Part shown: positions 1 through 13,500 of the stretch, one piece after another
Position numbering within the stretch: position 1 is the first letter of the stretch
How the letters are laid out: each line of letters opens with the position of its first letter
Assembly: GCA_961205875.1 (NCBI GenBank)
Contig: OY540813.1
Span: 8,093,001 to 8,157,000, forward strand
DNA: 64,000 nt
Origin: Sialis fuliginosa
Lineage: Eukaryota > Arthropoda > Insecta > Megaloptera > Sialidae
Reading direction: 5' to 3'
Notes under the pieces: model-generated
Told to the model about the DNA's origin: nothing
What the model saw: only the letters and a program-made list of their open reading frames with translations
The model's database searches: none
Program-made: the position numbers and the translations under genes

Positions 1-1336
1 ACTAAAAAAATGGGGTAAAAGTGAAACAAGCCTGCAACTAAAAAACTAATTTGTTTATAGGAGAATTATAAAAACTAACATCATCATTAAAGGTTTGTTA
101 AAGCGACCTGAAAATATGAATCGCCTTATAAGTGATGTGTCACCCCTACATATTTCCCTGTTAGTCGATGTCAAAACGTGTGAATTAAATTTTAATTCTT
201 TGCACATAACTTTCTGTATAGCTCAGATATTAATTAAAGTTACAATTTCACATTGATATGCCACAAAGAAGATAAAGCAAAGTTGCCTTTGTAGATTTCC
301 TTTTAATTTTTTGAGAAATATTTTCCATTAGAGGCCTGTTTCACTTTTTCCCAAATTAGAGGTTAAAAAATGGAACACACTTTTTCATTTTTAAAGTCCG
401 TGTTGTATGTTATCGTACAGTTCAAATGACGTAAGTATTTAAAATAGTTATTCATAAGCGCATCTAGTAGAAAAAATTAAAGTATGAATTTGTATCGTTA
501 ACTGTCAAAAAACATGAAAGATTTGTATTTCGTTTCACTTTTACCCCAGTTGACCCTAAGCTACAAGTATCACATACAGAGGAATTCTATGAATAGGTAG
601 GGATGCTAAAAAAGTTTATATCAACTTGTAACAGATTAGGTAAATTATTAAAACAAAATAACAGAAACATTTTTTTGAAATTAAGTTATAATGTCATTTC
701 AGTCCCAAACTCGTTGATTATTATACTTTGTGAAGAGTTAAACTTTTTATAAAATTAAAAAATTTTCAGAGAGGAATAAAAATACCTATATAAATTATAT
801 TTTATATTTTCGTTACCTGTTGCGCTTTATTTTTATTTTTTTTATTAAACAATCAACTTAGGTAATAAAAAAGGGGTGTAATTGTTATGTTTTCTTTCTG
901 CTTTTAACAGAAATATATTCCGAGAAAGTTTAATTTAGATTTCTACTATTTAACAAAATAAATTTAAATGAATAATCTGTCTGTTGAATTCTGTCAATAT
1001 TTTAGGTGTTCCTTTTTAAATCCACGTACCAATATGTGAAAGATAATTAATTAAATTACTTGTACAAGCTATTTTTAAAAATTTTATACATACACTATAG
1101 GTACTTCTCGAAATAATCGAAAAAATTAAGAGTAAACTCAAATTTTATAAATAGTTAAAAAAAGATTATAAGAAGCAAGTATGCAATCAACCTACTTTTA
1201 TAGATTGAAATAGAATATTTACCTAACTAACAGTTAATTAAAAAAATGTATCTATTAGGTTTTTTTAAGGGCACTTAAAATTCGCAAATCTATACAACCA
1301 ATATTACTACAGAGTACTATAAACCAATAATCATAC
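1..1336. other. Start of intron 11, nothing recognised
   Basis: A+T-rich sequence after the exon 11 donor. I read both strands for an ADAMTS Cys-rich exon and saw none, so the next exon lies outside the window. Confidence 0.7.
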
Positions 1337-1546
1337 CTCCGTGCTGCACACGCGATGTCTCTTGTTAAGTCCACGGCAATACTGTCCACCGTTGGTCGGC
1401 CTCGGGTTATTGCACTCGCGCTCCGAGTACGCGATGCCGGAGCCGCAAGTGCGCGAACACGTGCTCCACGGACCCCATAAACCCCAGCCGCCGCTTACCG
1501 CGCCGGGACGCTCGCCCAGGGCCAGGCACTTGTCGTCGTAGCACCA
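1337..1546 (-). CDS. ADAMTS exon 11: end of disintegrin-like domain and first TSP1 repeat
   Basis: Residues 540-609: [16 protein letters not shown], a GG hinge, then the thrombospondin type 1 repeat beginning [17 protein letters not shown]. Visible are a WxxW C-mannosylation motif and the O-fucosylation sequence CSRTCG (C569-C573). The acceptor is ttttcgcag|T and the donor GAG|GTATGA, phase 0. It is much more GC-rich than its surroundings. The frame must continue in an exon left of position 1, so the protein is incomplete here. Confidence 0.96.
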
Positions 1547-4500
1547 CTGCGAAAATCAATCGCTATTAGATTATGTATTGTTGTTCTTGTTTAATTGTTT
1601 TATTGGTAAATTGAAAAACAAACGTATTGGATGTAGTCGATATTGTGCATGTTAGAAGTTATATTGTTGTTATGAGGTAAAAACAAAACTTTCTTGATTT
1701 TCTACTAAGCAAACCTCAGTTTTTCTTTTTGAAACACAATTTACAGAAAAAGTTAAAACATCATATCGAAAATGAATAATTTATAGTTATAAAATTACTA
1801 TTATTACTAAAATTACTTATTATATCAAATTAATACTAATCAATTTAATAGATATTAAGTACGGAATATTTTATATACAATACTGAAACTAATCTAATTA
1901 CTTATGTTTGTCTGAAATATTAATACTTGTCACAACGCCTGTTTTAAAATAAAGATTAATTAAAATATTATTTAATCTAGTTCATAAATGCTTTAACAAA
2001 TAAATTATCCAAACATATTTACAATTTCGAAATTAAATTTTCAGTAAAACATACAACATTGTTTTTACTTTTACTGAAGAATAAAAATAACATCACTAAC
2101 ATAAAATACTATACAATTGTTCTCTTCATCCATGAAAAATATATTGTCATAAAAATATGTTGTATTCTGGTCATACAATTTTAATCAAAAATTCATATAT
2201 GCAATCGTTTAAAATATTTACACGCAGTTTTACATCAAAGAAAAAATGAGAGCATGGCTTCAGTTGAATTTAAAATGTTCATTCTACCACTTTTTGTTTT
2301 GACAGAAGATAAATTCTCAACGATTTTGAACGCATTCGAGTAATAAAAAATATAAATGTTTACAAACAGATTTTGAATGTGACAATTTATGTTTGTGGTA
2401 AAAGTTAACATTCTTGAATTAATATGAACTGATATTAAACTGAATTTTTTTTAATGGTTAAGTTACTACTTAAATTCTATCGTTGCTATATATTAAATAC
2501 TACTATTCAAAGCTCCTTTATATGCAAGTATGGAGGTTTCCGCGGTAATTTTGATACGAATCTTGGCTTCTGGGTGTAAACCGAGTCGATTTGGTCGTGT
2601 TATCGGACAACGTTTCGTCACAAATTGCAGTGGACATCCTCAGAAGCCAAGATCTACTCCTGTATAAGGTTTAAAAATCATTTTTTATAATTTAAACCAT
2701 CCACTATTAAAAAAAAACTAGATGGCTTACATCTAGTTTTTCATCATCAATCATATGCAACTATGTTCACTTGATACAAGCTTATTGTATCAAGTGAACA
2801 TAGTTGCATATGATTTACCATTGGTTGGTTGAATTTACAAGAGATATTCGTTATCTATAATATGTATATATGTACATATATACTAAGCTGAAACAGCTAT
2901 CAATTTATATAGTGCATACAAAAATATCTAATATAAGCATCATTTAAATGAGATTGGATGCATTCGATGCACAAAGATGAGACCAACAACCGGAACGAAT
3001 GGTTTTTGTACCAACTGAAATCAGATATATCTGCATATGTAAACGTTTTCAAGTGGTTCTAAAAATTTTCAAACTGACCACTTTTAATTAAATATTATTA
3101 GTTGCATTAAACTCAAATATTTTTTTATTTATGAATGTACTTATATTAGTCATACAAAAAATGTGTCGATTGAGAGAATATAAACTACCATACTTCTACG
3201 TTTTTATAAGCCATTAGGTCAAGCTTTTTTTAGCTCAAAAAGTAGTGGACTTTTAAAGTATTTTTTTTTGTTAGGTTAGAAAATATCATGATCTAATGGC
3301 GTAATTTTGACGTCAGATTTAAGCGCGTTAAAATACATTTTTTATTTATTAAATGATATAAAAAACATCCAAAATAGACTAATCTGATATTTTTTCTTAT
3401 AAATAATTAATTTCCTAAGACGTACCCTAATTGAGCAGCACTGCACTGAATATACTTTACTCGAACAGTACCCATCATGCTCTTCGGCCACCCGGTCGTT
3501 TTCACGGTCGGTCAAGTCGCGAATCATCGTAAATATTCCATCCATAAAACGCAAACTGCTTTTAGTGGAGAGAATAACAACCGGGCACAAAAAAGATAAA
3601 TAAAAAAGCGGAAGATATCTCAAAGGAAAAACGTATAAGATCACAAGAACAAAATTTTATAGTGACATCGTTCACTGCACACTGTCTACAGGAAACCCTA
3701 GAATGTTCGAATATCAATGAAATTAGCTAAATTGGGTTGAGGGCATATTTTCCTTCTTCTTCAGATATTAAATCTTATCCAAGCATGATAGAGATAAAAT
3801 AATAAATTATGCAATAATTTTGTATTTTAAGTGTAAATACGAGAGGCGTAGATACTATTTTTGTAAACAAACACCTTAATTTTATTATTCTTTAATAATA
3901 AGAAAAGTATCTCTGTGAACTTAGTATATACCTACCCAAATTTCTAAAATTATAAAACATACAAAAATTTACAAACTGAAAAGATATGAGTTTATGACTG
4001 AAAGTAAATAATTTTTCTCCACAATGAGATCTTAAAAAAGAACATGTATACAGACTCTCCGACAAAAACAGACTTCCTCTAAATTTATTATTTTCCAGTG
4101 AATTAGGTAATAAGATACATTAAAAATGTCTACAAAAGACTGAATAATATGGGTACCTGTTTTATATTTTCTTAAAAAATTTTAAAGAAATTCTCGAAGG
4201 TCTATTAATTATTTACGAGCAAATTGTAACAACTTCTGAATCGTACATAAGTTTCGAATCATATTTTTAAAGAAAACAGAGAGGTGGTTATTCTATTTCA
4301 TTGACATTCATATAATGAATATGTTTGAGGGTTAAATTTAGGATACATTTATTTAAGAAATATTGGTATAATATTTTGTATTTAAAATATATCTATTCGA
4401 ATATATTGTGTTAAATGTATAATAAAAAAATGCAATCATGATTGTTGCTCATTTATACCTAAATTTTGACCAGCAAATACACAATATGTATGCATATATA

Positions 4501-7500
4501 TGGAAATCTAGGATATTATATATAATAAAAATTAACTGAATCTCTAATATGATCGTATTATCGAGGATTTCCTGTAGATATGCGCATTCTGCCAATAGAG
4601 TCCATTAAAATTTGAATTTCCAATTCGAGAATCGAATTCGGTTTAGTTTTCGTAAATAAATGGGAATGCTATGTAAATCGAGATGGTCGTTAGACGGAGC
4701 TAAAGAGATATACTGAATCCCATTACAAGAAATAAATTTATCTTTATCCATTCATAATTCCGCTGTTCGATTGGATTCTGATTTGCTTCAATTTTTTGTC
4801 AAATAGAAAGAAAGAATTATACCGCCAAACATTGTCTAGTCTAAATCACGTGATTCTTCTCGCTCTGTTCAACTTTAAATTTATGTCAACGGTAATAAAA
4901 TATGTAGTATCTAGATCGCTGTGTTCGTTTTCATATAAACTCGTTTATAGTACTTTCAGTTTTTCTTGGCCGTGTTCAATGATAAATGTCAATTTTTATT
5001 TATTTTAATATTTTTAACTGTTGTCAAAGTTAACTGTGTGTTCAATGTCAAAATTCTGATAAAATTATTAACACATTACCTGCTGGCACGTTTGTCTAAG
5101 TTCAATAATTTCATTATAAAAAATATTTATTTTATTTTATATCATTTGGGGAAAAATATATTATAGTAAATATACAAGATCATTCAGCACTGTCGTGCCA
5201 AACTTGAACAGTAAATTAAGAAAAATATTTTAATAACATGAGTCCGGATTTTTTTTTGTGAGGGAGCTATTGCAGCCCTTCGAAGATTTTAACCAAAATA
5301 AGTTTTTATTTAACATCTCGAGAACTCATTACGATACAGTTATGAAATTTCATAATCGGTTACAATATCTATCAAAACACATAGAAATAAAATAAGACAA
5401 ATTTTTGTGCAGAAAATGTTCGAGCAGACATATACATATAAAAAATAACATAGCAGTTATTAAAAATTGATCGGTATACATATGTACCTACTGGTGTAAT
5501 ATTTTATTTGATATAAATGTAACGTTATTATTTTGTTTCACTATCATTTTTTTTGTCATAGGACGTACTTTAGATATATATGTATTTATGCTATTTGAAA
5601 TGTACTATAAATACATATATCTTACATGTTTTTTTTCAACTTCATATTTTATGAATTCGATTATGAAAAATAATATTTTTATTGCAATAATAAAGTAGAA
5701 AAAAATGACATTGTGAAGATATAATGATGCTTTCAAAAAATCTTTATTTGTAAATAAAATATACAAATGGGCACTGAAAAAGAAATTAAAGTATACTTAA
5801 AAGTTATAATATGTATGTAGGTAATTGTTAATGTTACATATAACCTTTTTGAATAATTTTTTTGTGCGTGCTTTCAAATATTTTAATATTTTATCATTTA
5901 TATGAAGTGAAATTTTACTTCATTCAAGATTACATTTAAACAAATGTGAACTTTACTTATAAGAAATTAATAAATATACGAAATTTTAAATTAAATCGCT
6001 TTGGGCAATTTAAATAAAAATATCCGAAGAAACATGTATTACAGATCCAAAGTTAAGCTATGTAATTTATTAAGGACCCGAAACAATGACCCTTTTAAAT
6101 ATCAAAACTTCTGGATTGAATGTTACCCCAAATTACCTATTAATTAGGCTATTATTTATGTACGAAATAGTAAAAAATAATAACGTATTTGAATCTATTT
6201 GAAGACCTAAACAACTTCGATTAAAAATTCAAAACCTAAACTTCACATCCATGTCCCTAAAGTTCTACGCAAACACAAAGCACACAGAAACACAATCACG
6301 GTAGCAAGTTGCATTCCTACGCTACCATCGTTGGTTTTAGAACAACTGAATTGTAAATCGCGTCAGTATAGTGACTTAATCCTGGATTTAATTGGTCGTT
6401 TCATGTAATATCATAGATTACATATCACACGAAACGCCCATCCGTGTAAGCCCAGCTAATTGTTAGGCAAGTTCGTTCCAATATATCAACGGAATTTACG
6501 CATTTTCACAGTCTGTTGTAACGCAGCTTAGAAAAGCACAAATCTACGTGCAGCAGTAGAATGTACACGTATCTACAACTACATATAATACATAGAAATG
6601 TGCTGCAATGTAAATTGGACTATTGTTATAGTGAACTTACTTGAAACTGATACGATCAACATATTTGTTATAATACTAAAAACAGGAAGCTTAGATTATT
6701 GATGTGAAAACTTTTATTGAAAGAATTTGAATAAGATACTAACATAACTTCGAAGGAACAGGCAATTAAAAAAAGAAACGGTTGAACTTCGAGATCTGAA
6801 ACAAATAAGCAACTTATTAACTATTCAACTTATTTGTTAAATTTTCAATTTAAATTTCTTAATTTTAGCCGAAGGCGGTTACGAAGGTCTTCGGGCATTA
6901 GATAATCTTAAAGATAATAATGTAAGCTATATTTAAAAAAAAACTGGAGTCTCCTCGATCGCGCCAAGCTGACATATTAACTATTCAACTTATTTGTTAA
7001 ATTTTCAATTTAAATTTCTTAATAATAGCCGAAGGCGGTTACGAAGGTCTTCGGGCATTAGATAGTCTTAAAGATAATGGTGTAAGCTATATTTAAAAAA
7101 AAAACTGGAGTCTCCTCGATCGCCCCAAGCTGACATATTAACTATTCAACTTATTTGTTAAATTTTCAATTTAAATTTCTTAATAATAGCCGAAGGCGGT
7201 TACGAAGGTTTTCGGGCATTAGATAGTCTTAAAGATAATGGTGTAAGCTATATTTAAAAAAAAAACTGGAGTCTCCTCGATTGCCCCAAGCTGACATATT
7301 AACTATTCAACTTATTTGTTAAATTTTCAATTTAAATTTCTTAATAATAGCCGAAGGAGGTTACGAAGGTTTTCGGGCATTAGATAGTCTTAAAGATAAT
7401 GGTGTAAGCTATATTTAAAAAAAAAACTTGAGTCTCCTCGATCGCCCTAAGCTGACATATTAACTATTCAACTTATTTGTTAAATTTTCAATTTAAATTT

Positions 7501-10500
7501 CTTAATAATAGCCGAAGGAGGTTACGAAGGTCTTCGGGCATTAGATAGTCTTAAAGATAATGGTGTAAGCTATATTTAAAAAAAAACTGGAGTCTCCTCG
7601 ATCGCCCCAAGCTGACATATTAACAGTGGCACCAGTCTTGAACAATACCCCAGTGTTCAATATTTTTAAATTAAATGTACTAAATTAGAAATACTTGTTG
7701 ATATTTGATTATTGAATATTTATCTGTATACATTTAACTATCTTACAGCGTGATTTGATGAAAATTGATCATTTTTTACTGTTCATCCTGCTGCTGATCC
7801 TGTTAAATACCACGAAAGTAAAAATATTTAAATCTATACAAAAGTAGGGTAAAAAATAAACATAAAAAATGTTTTCTGTTTCAGATAACTAAATTATGCT
7901 GTTTTTTTAAATACCCGACCATTCGAAGCTGGATATTATATTATATATAGATAATATGGTTGCATTTTAATATTTGTATGATAAATGCTTATTATTATTG
8001 CAACATCATTCGAGATTCATTAGTGTTAATAAATTGTGTTTCTTTTAAAAGTAAATTAATCGTATTCCCGCTAATGAAGTGAATTATTAAATTTATCAAA
8101 AACAAAACAAAACCGTCGAAATTATTCCAAACTTAAAACTTATGAGTATTAATTTGATTGTAAAATTTAATGCCTTCAGCGGTGAATTAATTACTTTGGG
8201 TTGGATTTGTTCGTAGTTAAACAATTTTGGCGCTACAGCGAGTCACTGTTAGGTTAGTTAATTTCGATATTAACAATTTTAACTATAGTGACCTGAATAA
8301 TTTTATTTCGGTTTGTATTCTAATTATTAAAATAAATTTACATACATCCGCGTGAAATTTTATAATTTTACTAAAATACGAACAAACAATTGCAATCGAT
8401 TAAATTGCATAAATGAATATTCATTTATTGTATGTATGTGTAGGTATATAGTGTTTTATTTTACAATTCATTTATCCTAAATACGGTATGTGTAAATAAA
8501 TTTATTATTGTATTTAAATTTTCTGTAATATGAATTACCTACACATTTGATTATAAGTTAAATTGTACCTACTACAAGAAAACGGATAAAACTGTGATTT
8601 CTTATTGTCACATGAAAATAAATAAATATACCTTAATTACAATGAAACAATGTCAGATATGTTTATTTTGATACTTACAGTACGATATAAATACACGAAT
8701 AAATTAAAGCTAAATTTGAAAAAAAACATCTACGATTTAAGGAGATTGGGAAGTTACGCCAAACAAGTAGGAGTAAATTGAAATTTCTTACAATTGTTTA
8801 AACACCTAAAATGAATGAAATACTTAAATTTCGGAATTTTTGACCAACTCGTTTTTAAGAAAATAAATTTAAAAGTTCAGTTGTAATACTTGGCGTTAAA
8901 TGGGAGTTGATGAAAATAGACTGATAAAAGATAGAAAAATGTTAAGTTCTATTTAAAAAACAGTAAGATCGATTTTAAATTATTTATTTATGTAATTATT
9001 TAAATAATAATTAGAAATTTCGACCATACCATTATTAAAAAACAATATAAGAAACTCGGAAAATATGTGAAATGATGTATAAATATTTGAAACTAATGCG
9101 TAACATGGCAACAACGCTCGCATTGTAAAATGACAAGTAATGACAAATGCATGTGTACAAGTGAGAAAGACAGGTCGTAGATTTGGCAACAGCGAACACT
9201 GCGTCCCGTCCCACCACCTGACCCTTAAAAGTAACTTTCCAACCTCCTTAATTAAAAATTAAAATAAAAAGTTTCATTTTTTTAAATAGATACAAAGTGA
9301 CGAGTAATAGAATTTAAACTGTGAAACTCTGGTTTTTATTATGTTGTATAACATATTATATAAATTAGAGGTAACGTTAACACAGGAAATTAAAAGACCG
9401 TGTTTTAATACATGTTTAATTTTGTATTTTAAAACCCGTTTACTGGGAAATAAATACACGTGTATTTATTTACATATGTTTTTCACTTTCACGTGTATTT
9501 TGTAAATTATTTTATAACTTTTAATATTAATTAACCATAAAATTAGGTAGTTTGGTCAACAGCTTTTTTTTGTAAAATATGTTACTTTTGATACCACCCT
9601 CCCCTACATTTTCCCGAAGATCCATGTAACCAAATACTCGGACACGTGTTCTCGTTTATTAGAGTACATGTAAGATAATAACCTCTTATATAAATTAACA
9701 TACCATCAACATCAAACACATAATGACTATACAAAACTAAACACGTACAAGTAGACGTATATATACGCATAAGAATATCTTAGCATTGTTAACCATTCAC
9801 AGACTCATCACCGGTAAACAATAACGGCAATTGAATAATGCACATGGAATTCTCAACGGTGTACAACAATAAAGTCATGAAGCACGTTCGTATCGGCTTT
9901 TGATTATAGAAAGCCAATGTCTGGGCGTAACTTGATTCCGACCTATTGTCGGTTGTACAACATCGCGCATAGCCACAATACCTACGTAGTACATAAGATA
10001 CTTAAACAGAGATGCTGCCTGCACGTTAATTGGGAACTGTACAAAGAATTTAACGCAAGAAAATAGATTAAATTTTTCCCATGGAATCTACTTTATTTTT
10101 AGCGAATTCACCTACATAATCTTATCTGTAACACGTATACATATATATGTATACAAAATGTATTAAGGTTAACAATAAGAAACAAAAACTATCATTTGAA
10201 ATCATTATGTATCATCATAGTTCATATCACAAAAGTAAGTATATATGTATAGAATAATAAGATTACTAATAATTACAATACTTAAAATTAATGAGTAATA
10301 TTAATAATTAAAATATTAACTTAAAAGATGGTGGTTTGTTATACATTATTATGTATTTCTATGAATAAATTTATTACGAAATTAAGCAACATTTACGAGT
10401 TCACTAATTTGTAGGTAACTAAAACTTACTGAATACGGAACTATAATCTAGTGAAAATTAATTCCAGTAGGCGTTATTAGATTCAAGGCTAAAATTTTAC

Positions 10501-13500
10501 ATTTATATTCATTTTAGTGAAACTTTGTTACTGAAAGCCAAACTTCGAAAATACGAGAATATGTGTGTAGATATGTATTGTATGATTCAAGCATATTAAT
10601 ATAACAAATCAATAGATTTTAAGAACGATACATATTTAATTAATAGCTCAGCTTAGCGAGATCCTACAGATTCAGTCTTTGTTTTAAAATATAGTTTAAA
10701 TCTTCATCTTTAAGAGTATTAATTGCCCTAAGAGCGTCGTGACCTCTTTCCTATTTTATAAATATTATAAACGACGATTATTATTGGTGGAGTTTTAAGA
10801 AAATACAATTTTGTTTAAATGTAACATATAATATTATGAAATTAATTTTTAGCTAATAAAAAATTTAAAAAAAAATGTACACATGTACGAATGTATAGAA
10901 TACTTACTCAGATATAATTATCAAAATGATCGTTTTTATTTAGGTGAGTGACATGATGTTGTCAAACAAAAACTGCCATTTACGCCAAGTTAAGGTTAAA
11001 TAATTTAATATCCAATCGTTCTAATGTAAACCGTCATTCATAACAACATATTGGCAAGCAATATCGGAATGTTTCACAATTTATTGATATCAATATCTGT
11101 CAGTTTTACTGTTATTGCTGTATTTATAGATTTAACCCCTTGTTTTATGAAAATTGAACGAAATATATTGTGATTTAATAATATATCTATATAATATATA
11201 AAGGCCAGTTTCTGTAGATATGTTAGCAACTGTTATATCTATCTAAACTATGACATCTCTTATGTTTAATAGATATACAATAATATAATAGATCTATCTA
11301 TAGATTAGATTAACTAGCACCTCCCCTACATTGGATATCTTAATGTAGTAAAAATCCATCAAAATACAAAATATACCAACAATAAAAAATAATGAATTGG
11401 TTGATTTACATTGAGGTTTCAAATGTTAATAAGAATAATAACGTTATTAATTAAATGAAAATACTATAATATAAGTAAAATCGTTTATAACTTACAAAAA
11501 TGCAATAAATCATAAATTTGAATTTACCACGAGCAAAAGCGGTAGAGGTGGCGCATGAATTGATTTAAATGTGTGATACATTTGTTAAGCGGACTAAATC
11601 TGTTGGAAACTCATGCAGAGAGACGCCGCCATTAAACACTGGGCGTCTCTCAATTCATTGACATAAATTTACTGAATCGCTTTAGGTCAGCTACACAACT
11701 TTGTTGTTGACGTTGTATAATTTTGCGGATAACCAGACAAGTTCCTAAACTAAATGTCCGCATTAAATCATGTCTAGTTATTCACTGGTACGTCTCCTTT
11801 GAAAAGGACCAAGAGGTTGAATCGATTTTGCAACAAATTTACAATGCACTTTACAAACATTTCAACTATGAGGCATTTCAATACTCCGTGATATACAGGA
11901 ATTTGCATGAGGGATACGCCTGCCTTGTTAATAATTAGCCTTTCTCATAAAATTGTATGAATGTAGGTATATACAAATAGCTAGTATTTAAGTGCTCAAT
12001 ATTTTATATACTTTGAGCATATATTGTATTTATATTATCTATGAGCAATAACATTTTCAATTCTGAGCATTATATATACTAAACATAAAGTGTGACATTA
12101 AAAATAATTTTTTTTATCAATAACATTTTCCGTTTTGAGCATTAAAATTTTGTTTTGTGCAATAATATTTGTGTTCATTATTATTATATAATTTAATTTT
12201 GCTTTAATTTTTTAACTTTAATATTTTTTTGTTCCATTAACTATTGCTAAAACACAAAAAATACTGTTAAATATTGTTTACAAATGCTTTTAAAATAGTG
12301 CGCATTTAATTTGTTCCCTTTACAAATTATGAAATGAAAACTATTTTAATTCTTTACCTAAAAGTTTAAAATTTAGCACAAAGGTATGTAAGTATCTCAA
12401 CTCAACTTTTTGTCGATTTGCTAATTAATGTAAGTACATACTAAAATTTTATTTTTATTTACCAACACGTGAAAACAATAGGTTGTTAAGTGAACTATGT
12501 AAAAAGTTTTAGCTTCTAAACGCAAACGCTACAATACTGTTTTTAAAAGTTAAATATAAATTATTCCTTAATAATATAAAAATAAATTCCTTTAATAGCT
12601 AGAAAATTTCATAGAAGAATTACAAACAGTTCCAGTTAAAGGTCATAAATTGTGAAGACATAATTGAGAGAAAATATCTATAAATTCGTAGAAAATAAAA
12701 TCCCACAAAGAAATCTCTTATAAAGTTTCCTAGTGCAGTCAATGGACGTCTATATAAAAAATCGCCGATGTGTTATAGATGGAAATATTTATTATATCAT
12801 TACGTTATCGCGTTCAGTCGGTTGAACGCGGATTGTTATTTATACATCCCTATTGCAATGTAACGCATCGCTATCTCAACACAATGTTAATATAAAAAAA
12901 TCATTATTATTCATATTACAACGGCAGCATAAGTTTACAATTTCATACAGTAAATTTGATTTCATAGCATCAAAAATGAAATAAAGAAATATATCATGTA
13001 TAATGTACAAGTACAATGTATACAACAAAAATATACATACAGGAAAATATCGTAGGTATATAATAATATGTAGTATTACTGTTAAGAAATTTATTTTACA
13101 ATTATAATTCATTGTCACGTAAACATACCGACATACTGACTGTCAAGTCGAGGACATTAAAACAATCGCTTTTTATTAATAAGCCAATGTTCACAAACGA
13201 GTTATATAGCAAAAGAAAAAACCTCGCACAAAAGTAACGAATTTTGCATTTTGGTTGAAATTTTCTGTAACTTGAGGGATTGATACCTCAAAGTATGCTA
13301 ATCAAAAATTGCATTGAGGGCAATTTACGACAATCCAAAGTGCATCCAAACATATTCTACATATTATGTTTATTTTTAATTTTATGTTTATCTCTTAAAC
13401 TGCCTTAGAGGATTTTTTGAAAGTTTGTAAAGGGTGAAAAGTACTTTAAACTAGCCAGACAATATGAAAAAAATAAAAATAAGAATTGTTTATAACATTT

